NCBI GenBank assembly: GCA_036346395.1
Contig: CM070596.1
Coordinates: forward strand, 3,410,001-3,474,000
Reading direction: 5' to 3'
DNA from: Hsuehochloa calcarea
Taxonomy: Eukaryota > Streptophyta > Magnoliopsida > Poales > Poaceae
Length of the DNA stretch: 64,000 nucleotides
In this document: positions 35,369 to 44,642 of the stretch, in pieces
Layout: every line of letters begins with the position of its first letter
Position numbering within the stretch: the first letter of the stretch is position 1
Notes under the pieces: generated by a model
What the model was told of the DNA's origin: nothing
The model's database searches: none
What the model saw: only the letters and a program-made list of their open reading frames with translations
Translations under genes and position numbers: made by a program

Positions 35369-35715
35369 TTACACCTTGCTGATGATCCCAATCTTGACCT
35401 CAGAATGGACTTGAAACAACTTCTTTGCATCTTCTCTCACCCTTGGTTGGATGCCTACCATACGAGCACCCAGCTCGTTCCAAGGCACACCATTAACAGC
35501 CATGGACTGTCCACAGGTAGTACCTGATCACATAACCAGGAACTCAAGTGTCAGAACATTCCGTATGACACAGTTTGAACAATTTACAAGGGCACAGATA
35601 AGGGCAGGCTATGTACCATAGGATGTATTGAGCATGAATGTATCGAAGATTGAAAAGACACCACTAATCAAGTACTCAAGAGTGCAATGAAAGATGACAG
35701 GAACTAGTACGAGCT
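35369..35715 (-). CDS. Terminal coding exons of an unrecognised gene, possible snoRNA host
   Basis: Two exons are joined by a GT-AG intron in consistent phase. The upstream exon, about 35715-35617, reads VIFHCTLEYLISG then VFSIFDTFMLNTSYG. The last exon, 35523-35369, reads TTCGQSMAVNGVPWNEL, GARMVGIQPRVREDAKKLF and ends EVKIGIISKV before TAA. The donor is GTACAT and the acceptor ...GATCAG. The first part is hydrophobic and may be a membrane segment. I do not recognise the family. The upstream exon begins within ~15 bp of the first snoRNA-like unit, so the snoRNA-like cluster could sit in introns or leader of this transcript. Whether it is a full gene or an inherited gene tail is unclear. Confidence 0.5.
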
Positions 35716-35724
35716 TGTACGCAA

Positions 35725-35833
35725 GGAGAGCTCAGAGAGTTGCTGTACTCTGCTCAACGAAGGGCTTCTCAAGAGAGGTGCACTTCTCATACAAGAGGTG
35801 TCAGAAGAAAGCAATGCTCATCACAGCTGCTCC
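35725..35833 (-). ncRNA. Box C/D snoRNA-like unit 1
   Basis: On the minus strand: a terminal stem GGAGCAGC / GCTCTCC, box C GTGATGA (35818-35824), D' CTGA (35801-35804), C'-like TATGAGA (35785-35791) and box D CTGA (35732-35735). It is 109 nt long. The core CTCATACAAGAGGTGTCAG (plus strand) is shared with three more units. Guides upstream of D' (TTGCTTTCTT) and of D (CAGCAACTCT) would direct 2'-O-methylation if the RNA is real; I could not assign a target. Confidence 0.72.
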
Positions 35834-36037
35834 TACTCTCGCCAACATAAACAACAGGTCATTACCACGTAGAAGATCACTAATGATGTTCTGTTTCCTA
35901 TTAGGTTGGACAAGACAGCAGAAATTTACAACACATCATATGCATAAGGACGGGTAATTTCAGAGAAGATACTGGTAAAAATGGATAGAACAGTAACAGG
36001 GAAAATGGCACCAGATACGGATAGGCCCATGCAAATC

Positions 36038-36136
36038 AGGAGCTCAGAGAGTTGCTAATCTGCTCAAGGAAGGGAATTAGGAAATTCCTTCTCATACAAG
36101 AGGTGTCAGAAATAAGCAAGTACTCATCACAGCACA
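36038..36136 (-). ncRNA. Box C/D snoRNA-like unit 2
   Basis: On the minus strand: box C GTGATGA (36124-36130), D' CTGA near 36106-36109, and box D CTGA (36044-36047). The terminal stem is weaker (GTGCT / AGCTC). The core is identical to unit 1, but the guide before D' differs (TTGCTTATTT). Confidence 0.68.
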
Positions 36137-36191
36137 AGCACAGTCTATCGCAGCAAAGAATCAAGACTAAACGAAAAGAAATCTATGTAAG

Positions 36192-36304
36192 TGGGTGCTC
36201 AGAGGGTTGCTGTACTCTGCTCAGCGAAGGGCTCCTCAATACAGAGAGGCACACTTCTCATACAAGAGGTGTCAGAAGGAAGCAATGCTCATCACCGCTG
36301 CCCC
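36192..36304 (-). ncRNA. Box C/D snoRNA-like unit 3
   Basis: On the minus strand: terminal stem GGGGCAGC / GCACCC, box C GTGATGA (36289-36295), D' CTGA near 36272-36275 and box D CTGA (36199-36202). It is the unit most similar to unit 1, with TTGCTTCCTT before D'. Confidence 0.72.
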
Positions 36305-36338
36305 TACTAGTTGCTACCAAATGCGTAAGTGTGCGTGC

Positions 36339-36451
36339 GTGTGCTCAGATACAGTTGCTACAATCTGCTCAGCGAAGCGCTTCTACTGAGAACGAGAAGG
36401 CGCTTCTCATACAAGAGGTGTCAGAAGTAAGCAAACATTCATCAAGGCACG
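36339..36451 (-). ncRNA. Box C/D snoRNA-like unit 4
   Basis: On the minus strand: stem GTGC / GCAC, box C TTGATGA (36439-36445), D' CTGA near 36421-36424 and box D CTGA (36345-36348). The middle has diverged, but the core CTCATACAAGAGGTGTCAG and the AGCAACT before D are kept. Confidence 0.7.
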
Positions 36452-36759
36452 GCGCGATCCGAGAAGAAGCTCAAGAATCCTACTGTTTCTACAAAGGATT
36501 CGTACGACGCTAAGAAAGAAGCAAGTAAACAGCAGCGCGTGCACCACAAAGCTATGCAACCTTTTACATGGCGCGCCAAGTGACGAAGGCCGGCGGCCTC
36601 TCTCCTTTCCTCCGTTTCTCACCCACCCGCTGCACCGACGCCTACACGTACGTTGCGGTGGAGGGCAAGAGGAAGGTGGCGAGAGGGCGAGGAGGGGACG
36701 GTGCCACCGCCGCGCCGTGAGCGGCCGTGGAGCAGTGGAGATGGAGGTGGTGGCGGCGG

Positions 36760-36810
36760 CGGCTTAAAAAGCCTTAAACCCTAGCGAGGTGAAGCGCTGA
36801 GAGTGGGCCG
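36760..36810 (-). promoter_or_regulatory. Site II plus telo-box promoter for the snoRNA-like cluster
   Basis: On the minus strand a GGCCCA site II element (36804-36809 on plus as TGGGCC) is followed ~20 bp downstream by the telo-box AGGGTTTA (36776-36783), then a TTTTTAAG run. Site II with telo-box is the established combination in plant ribosomal-protein and snoRNA gene promoters. The GC-rich leader and first exon (36560-36740) would follow. Confidence 0.68.
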
Positions 36811-37435
36811 GACCTTTGATCTGGTGGGTCTCTCAATAGGCCGGCCTGCTTGTTTGTCACCCAATGTAGCCAAATTGGTTGACCTGCATTTGATAATATG
36901 CCTACATAATGTTATCCTAGCCGCTCCATTTTCTCGCTTAATATTTGTGCATATAGTATATTTAAATTTTAAAGAGAATTTATTTTTGGGTAATCCTACT
37001 ATATTTAGGCAGTATCCATTATAAATACTAGAGTTTGTGTGGTATCCCTTCAGGATAAATAGAATCCTTTCCAGATATGAATAGTGGTTTGCTCTCAATA
37101 AAATGTCACCCTTATAATCAGATTTTGTGACACAAGAGCAAGAGAGCAAGAGAAAAATCATAAAAGCTGGTGTTGTTCCATGGCACAAAAAAAATCTTGT
37201 GTTCGCGTTCTAGGGTTCTGTTTTGTTTGCGTGTGTTCATCTTCAGTTTTGGCCAACACCTTGTAGGGGCAACGCCACCCCCGGGCAGGGCGGCCGACTG
37301 CCTGGGCTCACCGGCAATGAGCCATGGAGGTGCAGTGCAACCCCGCCGTGCGTAGACAACAAGATCATCGATGATTGCTTCAATGATTTGATGGTGTGCT
37401 ACACCGAGTGGAAGATATTTAAAGTACTTAATGAT
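36811..37435. other. Intergenic stretch between the snoRNA unit and an LTR fragment
   Basis: No gene is supported. 37260-37340 is GC-rich (CGCCACCCCCGGGCAGGGCGG). A short open frame crosses it but continues into the LTR, which argues against a real protein. Confidence 0.45.
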
Positions 37436-38006
37436 TGTCGTAGGGGCGGCCCACCGACCCCAGCGACCGGACAAAGATCATGGGGAGGCCCCCGAGGGCT
37501 AAAGCTGAAGGGCAGGCAAGGGCCACCAGAAGGCCTATGGGGGCCAAGGCTGAAGGCACGACGAGCAGCACTCAGAGGGCACAGGCATACCTTTGGGGAG
37601 TCCCGAGAGGCACCCAAAGGCTTTTGGAAGGCCCATAGAGGCCAATATCGAAGGCACGGCTAGCAGCCCCCGAAGGGCATAGGGATACCTCCGGGGAGTC
37701 TCGAGAGCACCCAAAGGCCACCAGAAGGCCCACGGGGGCCAAGGTCAAAGGCGCGGCTAGCAGCCCCTGGAGGGCACAAGCATACATTCAGGGGGGAGGC
37801 GGAAGGGGGCGCCGAAGGGTACAAGAAGCCCCGCCCCGCCCGGGATCCCTGCCTGGGGTCATCTAACCGAGCACCAAAGGGTTTCGAAGGCCCCTTGGTC
37901 TGGGGGCACCTCTCATGGTTCGACGAGGGTGGGGTCGGTGGACCACGCGTATTGGTATGATCGACCAGGACCAGGAGGGTCTATTGTGAACCGAAGGCTA
38001 CGCGAG
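37436..38006. repeat. Truncated TGTCGTA-family LTR
   Basis: It begins TGTCGTAGGGGCGGCCCACC like the copy at 17864 and ends within the block GAAGGCTACGCG, so the 3' third is lost. It has three tandem units of about 100 bp: GAAGGCC(T/C)A(T/C)..GGCCAA recurs at about 37523, 37626 and 37725, each with a following GGCA[C/T]AGG.ATACCT block. Confidence 0.83.
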
Positions 38007-38023
38007 GAAATTTGCCTAGTAGA

Positions 38024-38240
38024 AAAATGAATTTGCCTAGTAGACATGATTAGCATATTAGTGGTACGTTTCATTCTTTTCGAATTTGCCGTAGTAACAG
38101 GGTCCCTTTATATGTCTAATCCTTTTGGTACAACAATGATGCTAGTGTTACCCAACGGTTTCAAGGCACGGAGTCTCGAAAATGAATTCGCCTTGTAGGC
38201 ATGATTAGCATATTAGTGGTACGTTTCATTCTTTTCAATT
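38024..38240. repeat. Spaced duplication of a ~57-bp segment
   Basis: CATGATTAGCATATTAGTGG with flanks on both sides (AAAATGAATT, GTACGTTTCATTCTTTTC) occurs at about 38025-38080 and 38183-38238. The copies are ~158 bp apart. Confidence 0.85.
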
Positions 38241-38578
38241 GTTTAATGTAAATATAGTTTTCATGTTGTATGTTGGGCTGGTCCACACATTTCTATTTCT
38301 TTTGGGGTGTGTGAATGTATTTTAGTTGACGAGTGGTCAAAGTTTTGGTGGTGTTGGAGTGCGGTACTTGTCGTATCTTCCGTTGCTTTTCACCTATGGA
38401 CGATCACATGTGTATTGGACCATGCTTTTAGTTTAAAACTATTTGCAGTTCTCTAGTTTGCTTGTGTGATGTGTATATGAACTTGTTTGTGTTCATTGGC
38501 CCAAGTTAGGCTTGGCCAGGCTCCATTAAAATTCTAGCACCGTCACTACTACATGGGAAACAAAAGCTCGGAAATCAA
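38241..38578. other. Unassigned spacer
   Basis: AT-rich plant sequence with no recognisable gene or element ends. Confidence 0.4.
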
Positions 38579-38581
38579 TAA

Positions 38582-40813
38582 GGCTTTGTTTGGGAGGGCC
38601 GATCCCGATCGGGATCCCCGCCGAAACACTAAGATATTTCCCCCGTGCTAGATTTTCTCGAGTGGTCCTGTAGGTCTGTTTGGGGACGCCAGGGACAGGG
38701 AATGCGGTGAACTGGTGGTGGTCCGTTCATGGAGTCTCGCTCTGTATTGGTGAGCTCTTGGTGCGGGCGCCATGGACGGCGGCTGTGGTGACGCTACGGT
38801 GAGTGCTATTTTGGGGGAAATGTTGGCGCTTTGGTGTGTTCATCTCAGGTAGGGATGAGTTTGATGCTCTTGTCTTTTTGGTGTTCTTGTGCGCGAAGAA
38901 ATCGGGGAAGCATGGTAGGCAGGTGTGCCAGATCTGCGGGGACGATGGCAGATGGCAAGTTGTTCATCGCCTGCGACGTCTGTGGGTTCCCGGTGTGCCG
39001 TCCCTGCTACGAGTACGAGCGCAAGGATGACACCTAGGGGTGCCCGCAATGCAAGACCAAGTGCAAGCGCCACAAGGGTATGTCACTGCTCATTCGTCCT
39101 CCTCACCATTTCGATGGATTTTACTGTGATACTTTTTAAGAACAACAAGTTAGGCTAGAGCAGCTGATGAATTCAATCATGCATTTTAGTCTATAAGAAT
39201 AGAGAAGATTTTATGTTTGATGAATTTATCGAGTTCTTAGCAGGAAGGCTTGCATTTTTAGTTAATTGTACTCAAACTGTGGCAATAGCAACACAAGTCT
39301 AGCCTTTTGTTCCTTGTCATTGAGAGCAACAAAGGGGAGTGAATTTATCGAGTTCCACAAGAAATTGAATCTTTGCTCTATTGTGTTTTGTTGTTTAGGG
39401 AGCCCACCAATACGTGGGGAGGAAAGTGAGGATGTTGATGCGGATGATGCTAGTGGTTTCAACTACCCAACACCCGGCAACCAGGATCACAAGCACAAGA
39501 TCGCTGAGGATGCTCACCTGGCGCATGAACTCAGGAGCTAGTGATGATGTTGAACATGCTAAGTATGACAGTAGTGAGATTGGGCATCCCAAGTATGACA
39601 GTGGTGAGATCCCTCAGGATACATTACATTACTCACTAATAGCCATGTTGGAATTTGAACTTTAGTGGATTGCATTAATAGTATTTGGGAAGATGAAACT
39701 ATATTTGGTTTCTTCATCTGGATTCGTTCTACAGATATCAGGAGAAATTCCTGGAGCTTCCCTTGATCGATGTCCCAGTGTTGGAAAGTCCAGTCTTACC
39801 AATGCCTTGAGATACAACCAAAACATTTCATAAGAAGATCCAATACATAAACTGGTTGAACGGGTGGTAATTTCATATGTTATTTGGAATTTTGGAAGCT
39901 TGTACTCTTCAAATTGTGCCTTCCATCCAGCTTGGAGCAGCATTTTATAACTCCATTGAAGGCATATCCTTGTGTTGAGGCTTCTGAGTTATGAAGCTAT
40001 GCTAATGCAAATGTTATTTGTCCTTTATATACGAAAGAAAAGTAAGAATAGGCCAACTTACAATTCCAGCACATCAATGGTCAAATAACGCAAATGTTTC
40101 TGAATTTTACGTTTTTGACGAGGATTAAAACCTCTATTTATTATTTAGTATATAATAAAGACCATAGTCTTCATGGTTGTAAACCCTAAAGCTAACGACT
40201 TCACTGGTCGTAATAATTTCAGAGGTTACATAGTGCCCAATCTGGATCGGACATAGTTCCAAACTAAGTCTCCGACCAGTCAAATGCTCACAAGGCTTTG
40301 AACTGATGTTTGGATCTATGACCAGACATATGCTTTACCGTGTGACGAATGGAATATGTACTATATATTCCATACCACGCGACGTTACAATATTGAAGTA
40401 TGGTTACATGACTCATGGACATATAACCGCACGACAGTTGATACATTACCAACAGACATCTCTCTTCGACCAGACGCGTTGCTTCCCGAACAGGCGTCTC
40501 CTCCGAAGACAACTGCCAACCCTTCATCAACTATATAAGGAATAAAGAGTTGTCTTACTACTTTCTAGAAGATACGCTATTTTTCTCTTTTCATTTATAT
40601 ATTCATAAGATCGGCGATTTGATCGTCGACGGTTTTTTTTTTTGAATTTTTTCATGTCTGGAATTTTTATCCCTGTTGTTCCCAAACTGCAATAGAGATT
40701 TTATTTCCGGATGGGAAGAGTTCCCCTTGGGGTTGAGGGAATTCCAGGTGCCCTCAAAATCCCTCACATGGATTTTGTCCCCTGGTTTTTCTACCCTTAC
40801 TTCCAAACAAACC
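38582..40813 (+). mobile_element. Candidate Pack-type element (Harbinger-like ends) carrying a CesA fragment
   Basis: The left end reads GGCTTTGTTTGGGAG. The right end, read inward on the minus strand, is GGTTTGTTTGGAAG. Flanking bases are TAA on the left and TTAA on the right, compatible with the three-base TWA duplication of PIF/Harbinger elements but not an exact match. Between them lie a CesA gene fragment (38772-39790) with its introns and an LTR-like scrap with a TATATAAGG box (about 40533). No transposase is seen. The call rests on short ends and is tentative. Confidence 0.5.
38772..39790 (+). pseudogene. CESA: Cellulose synthase (CesA) N-terminal fragment
   Basis: Exon 1 (38772-38798) reads MDGGCGDAT with a donor GTGAGT. 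Exon 2 (about 38899-39077) carries the RING-type zinc finger, VCQICGD then CDVCGFPVCRPCYEYERKDD and CPQCKTK.KRHKG. It contains a small deletion (frameshift near 38947) and a TAG at 39036. Exon 3 (about 39400-39635) reads GSPPIRGEE, DADDASGFNYP, then after a frameshift WRMNSG and KYDSGEIP. A further piece, QISGEIPGAS, lies at about 39731-39765. The order and intron positions match grass CesA genes. The transmembrane and catalytic parts are absent, so it is a captured or decayed fragment. Confidence 0.88.
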
Positions 40814-40817
40814 TTAA

Positions 40818-41189
40818 GAGAGATAAAATCACGGAGTAGACCGGTTAAGCCAGGCATACGGAAACCATTTGTTTACTCTCTTTTTTAAGCCAACTTGGCA
40901 CAAAGATGGCATGGGACGCCATATTAGCATTACGACGGGTATAAAGCTACTCAGTTTTGTCAGCAGCAACATAAGAGAATCTGAGAGCAAGTCCATTCTA
41001 CTCCACTGTACAGTTCAACACCAAACCTAATACTACTAATCCCGATCACAACTGGGTAAAAACGCCACATTCTAGAAGATCAAATACTAGTAGTAGCCAT
41101 CCAATGACTGCTTCAGCCGTCAGTTCTCAACATCTCTATTTTTCTTTTCCTCTTCTTTTGGCACTAATCATAGCGGACAACTTTATTAT
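40818..41189. other. Unassigned spacer left of the Mutator-like element
   Basis: It looks like ordinary low-copy plant sequence. No coding frame is supported. Confidence 0.4.
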
Positions 41190-41246
41190 GAAATACAGTA
41201 ATATATCTATCTTTTTTTTATTTTATACAAATAACACTCTGTCGCT
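41190..41246 (+). repeat. Left terminal inverted repeat of the Mutator-like element
   Basis: It matches the reverse complement of 44588-44642 with a handful of substitutions and one or two indels. Its inner edge coincides with the first palindrome of the array. Confidence 0.78.
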
Positions 41247-41422
41247 ACACCGTTGAGCGACTTGGACCTAATCGCTTAACCATCAGGCGACAGGTCCTAG
41301 TCGCCCAACCGTCGGGCGACACGTGGCGTAGTCGCCCAACAGTGGAGTGATTGTTGCTTCGACTACTAGTCGCTGAAGCGTTGAGCGACTTACTGCCCTT
41401 AGTCGCTTAACGGTTGAGCGAC
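41241..41422. repeat. Six 21-bp palindromes of GTCGC...GCGAC type
   Basis: Units start at 41241, 41271, 41300, 41331, 41369 and 41402. Each is 21 bp with arms near GTCGCTCAAC / GTTGAGCGAC around one central base. The copies at 41300 and 41402 are nearly perfect dyads; the one at 41331 has decayed on the right arm. Spacers are 8-17 bp and not conserved. The array lies between the TIR and the TATA-like box. Confidence 0.9.
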
Positions 41423-41654
41423 TAGAGGCTATATACACATGCGCGCGCTGCTGCGCACCCATCGCCATTTGTGTTTGTCAGGCAGAACCAAAGGCAAGGA
41501 GGAGGGAAATAGAAGAGAGGAAGGGAAAGAGGAGAAGAGAGAGGGGGAGAAAGAGAGAGAAGAGAGGGAAAGAGAGGAGGAGAGGAGACAGAGGGAAATA
41601 GACGAGGAGAGATCTGCGCATCTACGACGGTGAGTCTCATGCACTTCTATGTAC

Positions 41655-41865
41655 ATTTGCTAGCAAGTAGTGTGGTCGTAAATAGGTTAGCACATAGTGT
41701 AGTCGTAAATAGGTAAGCATATTGTGTAGTCGTAAATAGGTTAACATATAGTGTAGTCATACATAGTGTATGTTAGTAAATAGTGTAATCATACATAGTG
41801 TAGCAAATAAGTTAGCATATAGTGTAGTCGTAAATAGTGTAGGTTAGCAATTAAAACATTATATG
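41655..41865. repeat. Minisatellite of ~28-bp units in the PMD first intron
   Basis: Units of the form TAGTGTAGTCGTAAATAGGT followed by TAGCA(C/T)A repeat about seven times with drift. Confidence 0.85.
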
Positions 41866-42045
41866 TGTAGTGGTATTTTGTTAATAAGTGAAAATAGTGT
41901 AGTTGTAGGTTAGCAACTAAAACCATGGTAGGTTAGCAACTAAAATCACGGTAGGTACGTCGTATATTTTAAAAGTTGTAAATAGTGTAGTCATAAAACT
42001 AACACGAATTTAGTTGCTAATAGTTGTAATGCGACTGTGGATATA

Positions 42046-42127
42046 CCCTAACCGAACCCTAACATCTTAACCCCATACTCTAACCATAACCCCTAAACCC
42101 GAAAACCGTAAACCCTAAAACCGAAAT
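42046..42127. repeat. Degenerate telomere-like CCCTAA(A) run
   Basis: Words ACCCTAACC, ACCCTAACA, ACCCCTAAACCC and AAACCCTAAAACC occur within 80 bp. They look like a decayed interstitial telomere-type repeat, or chance in a C/A-rich intron. Confidence 0.6.
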
Positions 42128-43119
42128 GCAGTTATGGTGATATATGCTAAGGATTATGCGGTTTTATGCAAGAATGCAACTAATTTTTTGGAATTTTTAA
42201 AGCTACGCTATAAATAATTAAACCACTAATTGTGTCATAATTTCTAACTTGAAATTCATTTGCAGGTATAGCTCGTGACCTCGGTGGTTCTAACTGGCCT
42301 TTCGGCCTACTGGACCGGCGTGTCCACACGTAGCACCGCGCTTGTCGTCGTGTCCCGCATCTTGAGGGTGGGGACGAGGCTACAACGCTAGGGGTGGTCC
42401 GTAAGCAAACACCCCGACGGGCTTGGGCACTAGACCCACGATGGATAGGCATGTTTGTCTTCAAACTGTGGTACTTCTTTTTATCATATGTACATGCTAC
42501 ATACTTACTTCTTCGTGCTTTGCAGGCTGGGCGATGCCGTTCTTCTACCTCTCGCACGAATGGTGGAGGCCACTAACAAGGACAACAGGGAGGTCCAAGC
42601 TGGCCCGGAGCGGTCACGACGGTTCCCGTTCGATTGATCGCTGCTGATAGCTCTAGTGGACCGATGGCAGCCCGAGACACACACCTTCCACCTCCCATTC
42701 GGGGAGATGACCCCCACACTACAGGACGTCGTGATGCTGCTCGGCTTGCCTATCGTGGGATCCGCTGCCTCCCCACCGGACGCGCCTGCCAACTGGCGTG
42801 ACGATCTGCTGGGCCGATTTGAGGGGGGTTCTTCCGGCTAAGGCCGCAACAACGAACTACGTCTTCTCGGACATCGTCGTCGGGTAGCAAGGGAAGCCGG
42901 GTCGATCCTGGACAGGGTCGCCCACAGTGCGGAGGTGACGGGCAATGAGCTGCTGCAGCTTGCCCGTCGGGTCTACAGTGGGATGAAGCATGTCGTGACC
43001 CTCATGTGCTGCAGAACGGTCCAAGAAGTTGCCACGTCGACGCATACACCGAGGACAGTGTGTCCTGCAATCCAGCCAGGAGACCCTAGAGGGCCACGTG
43101 CACGTGCCCTGTCAGCGCC

Positions 43120-44540
43120 TGCCGGGACCGAAAAATACAATTCTGGATTCTCTGTGTATAATGCACTAGTTCAGGATCACGCTAATGCACACAATATCAA
43201 CATAGATGAATATAGATCCACACAAGACGATTAATAGAATAAACGACTAATTTGGATAGCAAATAATGGTTTTGACCTTATGGCCAAGTTTACATTTATT
43301 AAACCTCGTAGGGCTGGCAATGAATAAAATAGCAACAGCGGAACGAAATTAAATTCTAGCGAAATCCCATCAATTCACCACAGGCAACCGACTGAGATCA
43401 AGACCCTAACAATCGGCAGCCTCGTAGAACTCCTCAAATGCAGGCGCTCGGGTCCCAATGGTCTCCGGCGAATGGCGGCGGCTCGCTGGAGGTGAGTGGT
43501 ACCAGTAGATAGCCAGGGCTATTACGAACCCGATGGTGCACTTATGGGCGACTGTGGTCAACGTTGATGGCCAGCGGCGAGGTTGGAGCGGCGAGGAAGG
43601 TGCGGCTATTGTCGTGCGAGGGCTCCGGCGATGCTCCTGTAGCAATGAAGGGCGCACGGGTAGCTCGGGCGGCGGCGGACTCGGCAGTGCAGTCGACGTC
43701 AGCGAGGTGGCCGCGACATAATTCGGAAAACGAAAAGCTTCGGCCGGAAACCTAAAGCTTCGATTGCGGCGGCGCTAGGGTTCTCAGGGCGATGAGGGTG
43801 GGGGCTTTGGGTTGCGGAGGCGCTGGCGAACATCGGGAGCTATTTATAGGGGCTCGGGCGCCCAGGATAAGGAATTCCAAAATCGAGTCCGTTTTGAATA
43901 CGAAAATGAATTCGAAAATCCAGGAGATAGGAATCGATTTGAGATTTCATTCGGTCGGATTTGGATACGGGGAGATACGAGATAAGATTTGACGCGGAAA
44001 TCTGGGAGATTTTAGTTGGGATTTCTCCGTTGCCGTTCGGAGCTCGAGCTCGACAATGGCGGATGTGAGCGCAGCTCACGCGAAGACGACGATGACGACT
44101 CGGCGGGACCCACACGTCAGCGGCGAAACGCGAGGAGGAGAGGAGAGGCTGACATGCGGGGCCCGCATGTCAGTCGGAAATGGGCGAGCGCGGGCGAGCT
44201 GGGCCGCATAGTATTGGCCGGCAGGAATAGGGTTGGGTTTCGGTCCAAACACTGTTTCGATATTTTAAATTAGTTTTTATTTTTAGAAAATACCAGAAAA
44301 TCCAAATAGCAATTAGAAAGTAGCAAATGAACTTGGAAAAATTCTAGAAAATGTGTATGAATTCCCTAGCGCATCTCAATATCACTTACCTTCCTACTTA
44401 CGAATCATTGCTACCTCAAACGTCCTCACAAAAAATTTCAGAAAATTACCGTACTACAACAACATACGACGATCATAAAATGTTATTGCGAGTCTAACAG
44501 ATTTCGTACTCTTGAGATTCTACAAAAATTACAAACGGAC
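43120..44540 (-). repeat. LTR-like insertion in the Mutator-like element
   Basis: On the plus strand it starts near TGCCGGGACCGAAAAATACA and ends near TTCTACAAAAATTACA. No coding is convincing; a minus frame at 43406-43657 is unrecognised. The GC-rich part resembles an LTR R-U5 region, and the 3' third (CAGAAAATTACC, ATTCTAGAAAATG) resembles grass gypsy LTRs read on the minus strand. A hairpin with 12-bp arms CTGACATGCGGG / CCCGCATGTCAG lies at about 44150-44174. Ends and orientation are uncertain, and no duplication was found. Confidence 0.45.
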
Positions 44541-44642
44541 CAACCAACCTTGCCACCACCCTTTTATTTATAAGAAAATTAACAGGGAGCGACAGAGTAT
44601 TATTTCTGTAAAATAAAAAAGACAGGTATATTACTATATTTC

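Larger units (their letters stand above)
41430..43110 (+). pseudogene. PMD pseudogene inside the Mutator-like element
   Basis: A leader with GGAGG/GAGAG purine runs (41490-41620) ends at a donor-like ACGGTGAGTC (41629). The presumed intron runs to TTTGCAG at about 42265. Coding pieces then read ARDLGGSNWPFGLLDRRV, LLPLARMVEA (about 42539), RWQPETHTFHLPFGEM, TLQDVVMLLGLPIVG (42660-42760) and NYVFSDIVVG (about 42855), the expected order of a PMD protein. Stops and frame changes separate them. Sequence after 42900 decays before the LTR-like insertion at 43120. It is the second PMD copy in the window. Confidence 0.75.
41190..44642 (+). mobile_element. Mutator-like element carrying a PMD gene, invaded by another repeat
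   Basis: Long terminal inverted repeats of about 56 bp lie at 41190-41246 and 44588-44642 (minus): both read GAAATA.AGTAATATA.CT.TC, a T-run, ATTTTA, and end ACTCTGTCGCT. No mudrA-type transposase is visible. The interior has, in order, a palindrome array, a TATA-like CTATATAC, a purine-rich leader, a first intron, a PMD pseudogene and an LTR-like insertion. The 9-bp duplication expected for Mutator elements is not clear in the AT-rich flanks. Confidence 0.75.

Noticed and set aside
36052..36513. 153-codon plus-strand frame across the snoRNA-like units
   Set aside because: The conserved blocks follow C/D box spacing on the other strand; the frame is not kept between units.
41439..41656. Glu/Arg-rich frame and its Ser/Leu-rich antisense partner
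   Set aside because: They translate the GGAGG/GAGAG purine tract in the leader of the PMD gene.
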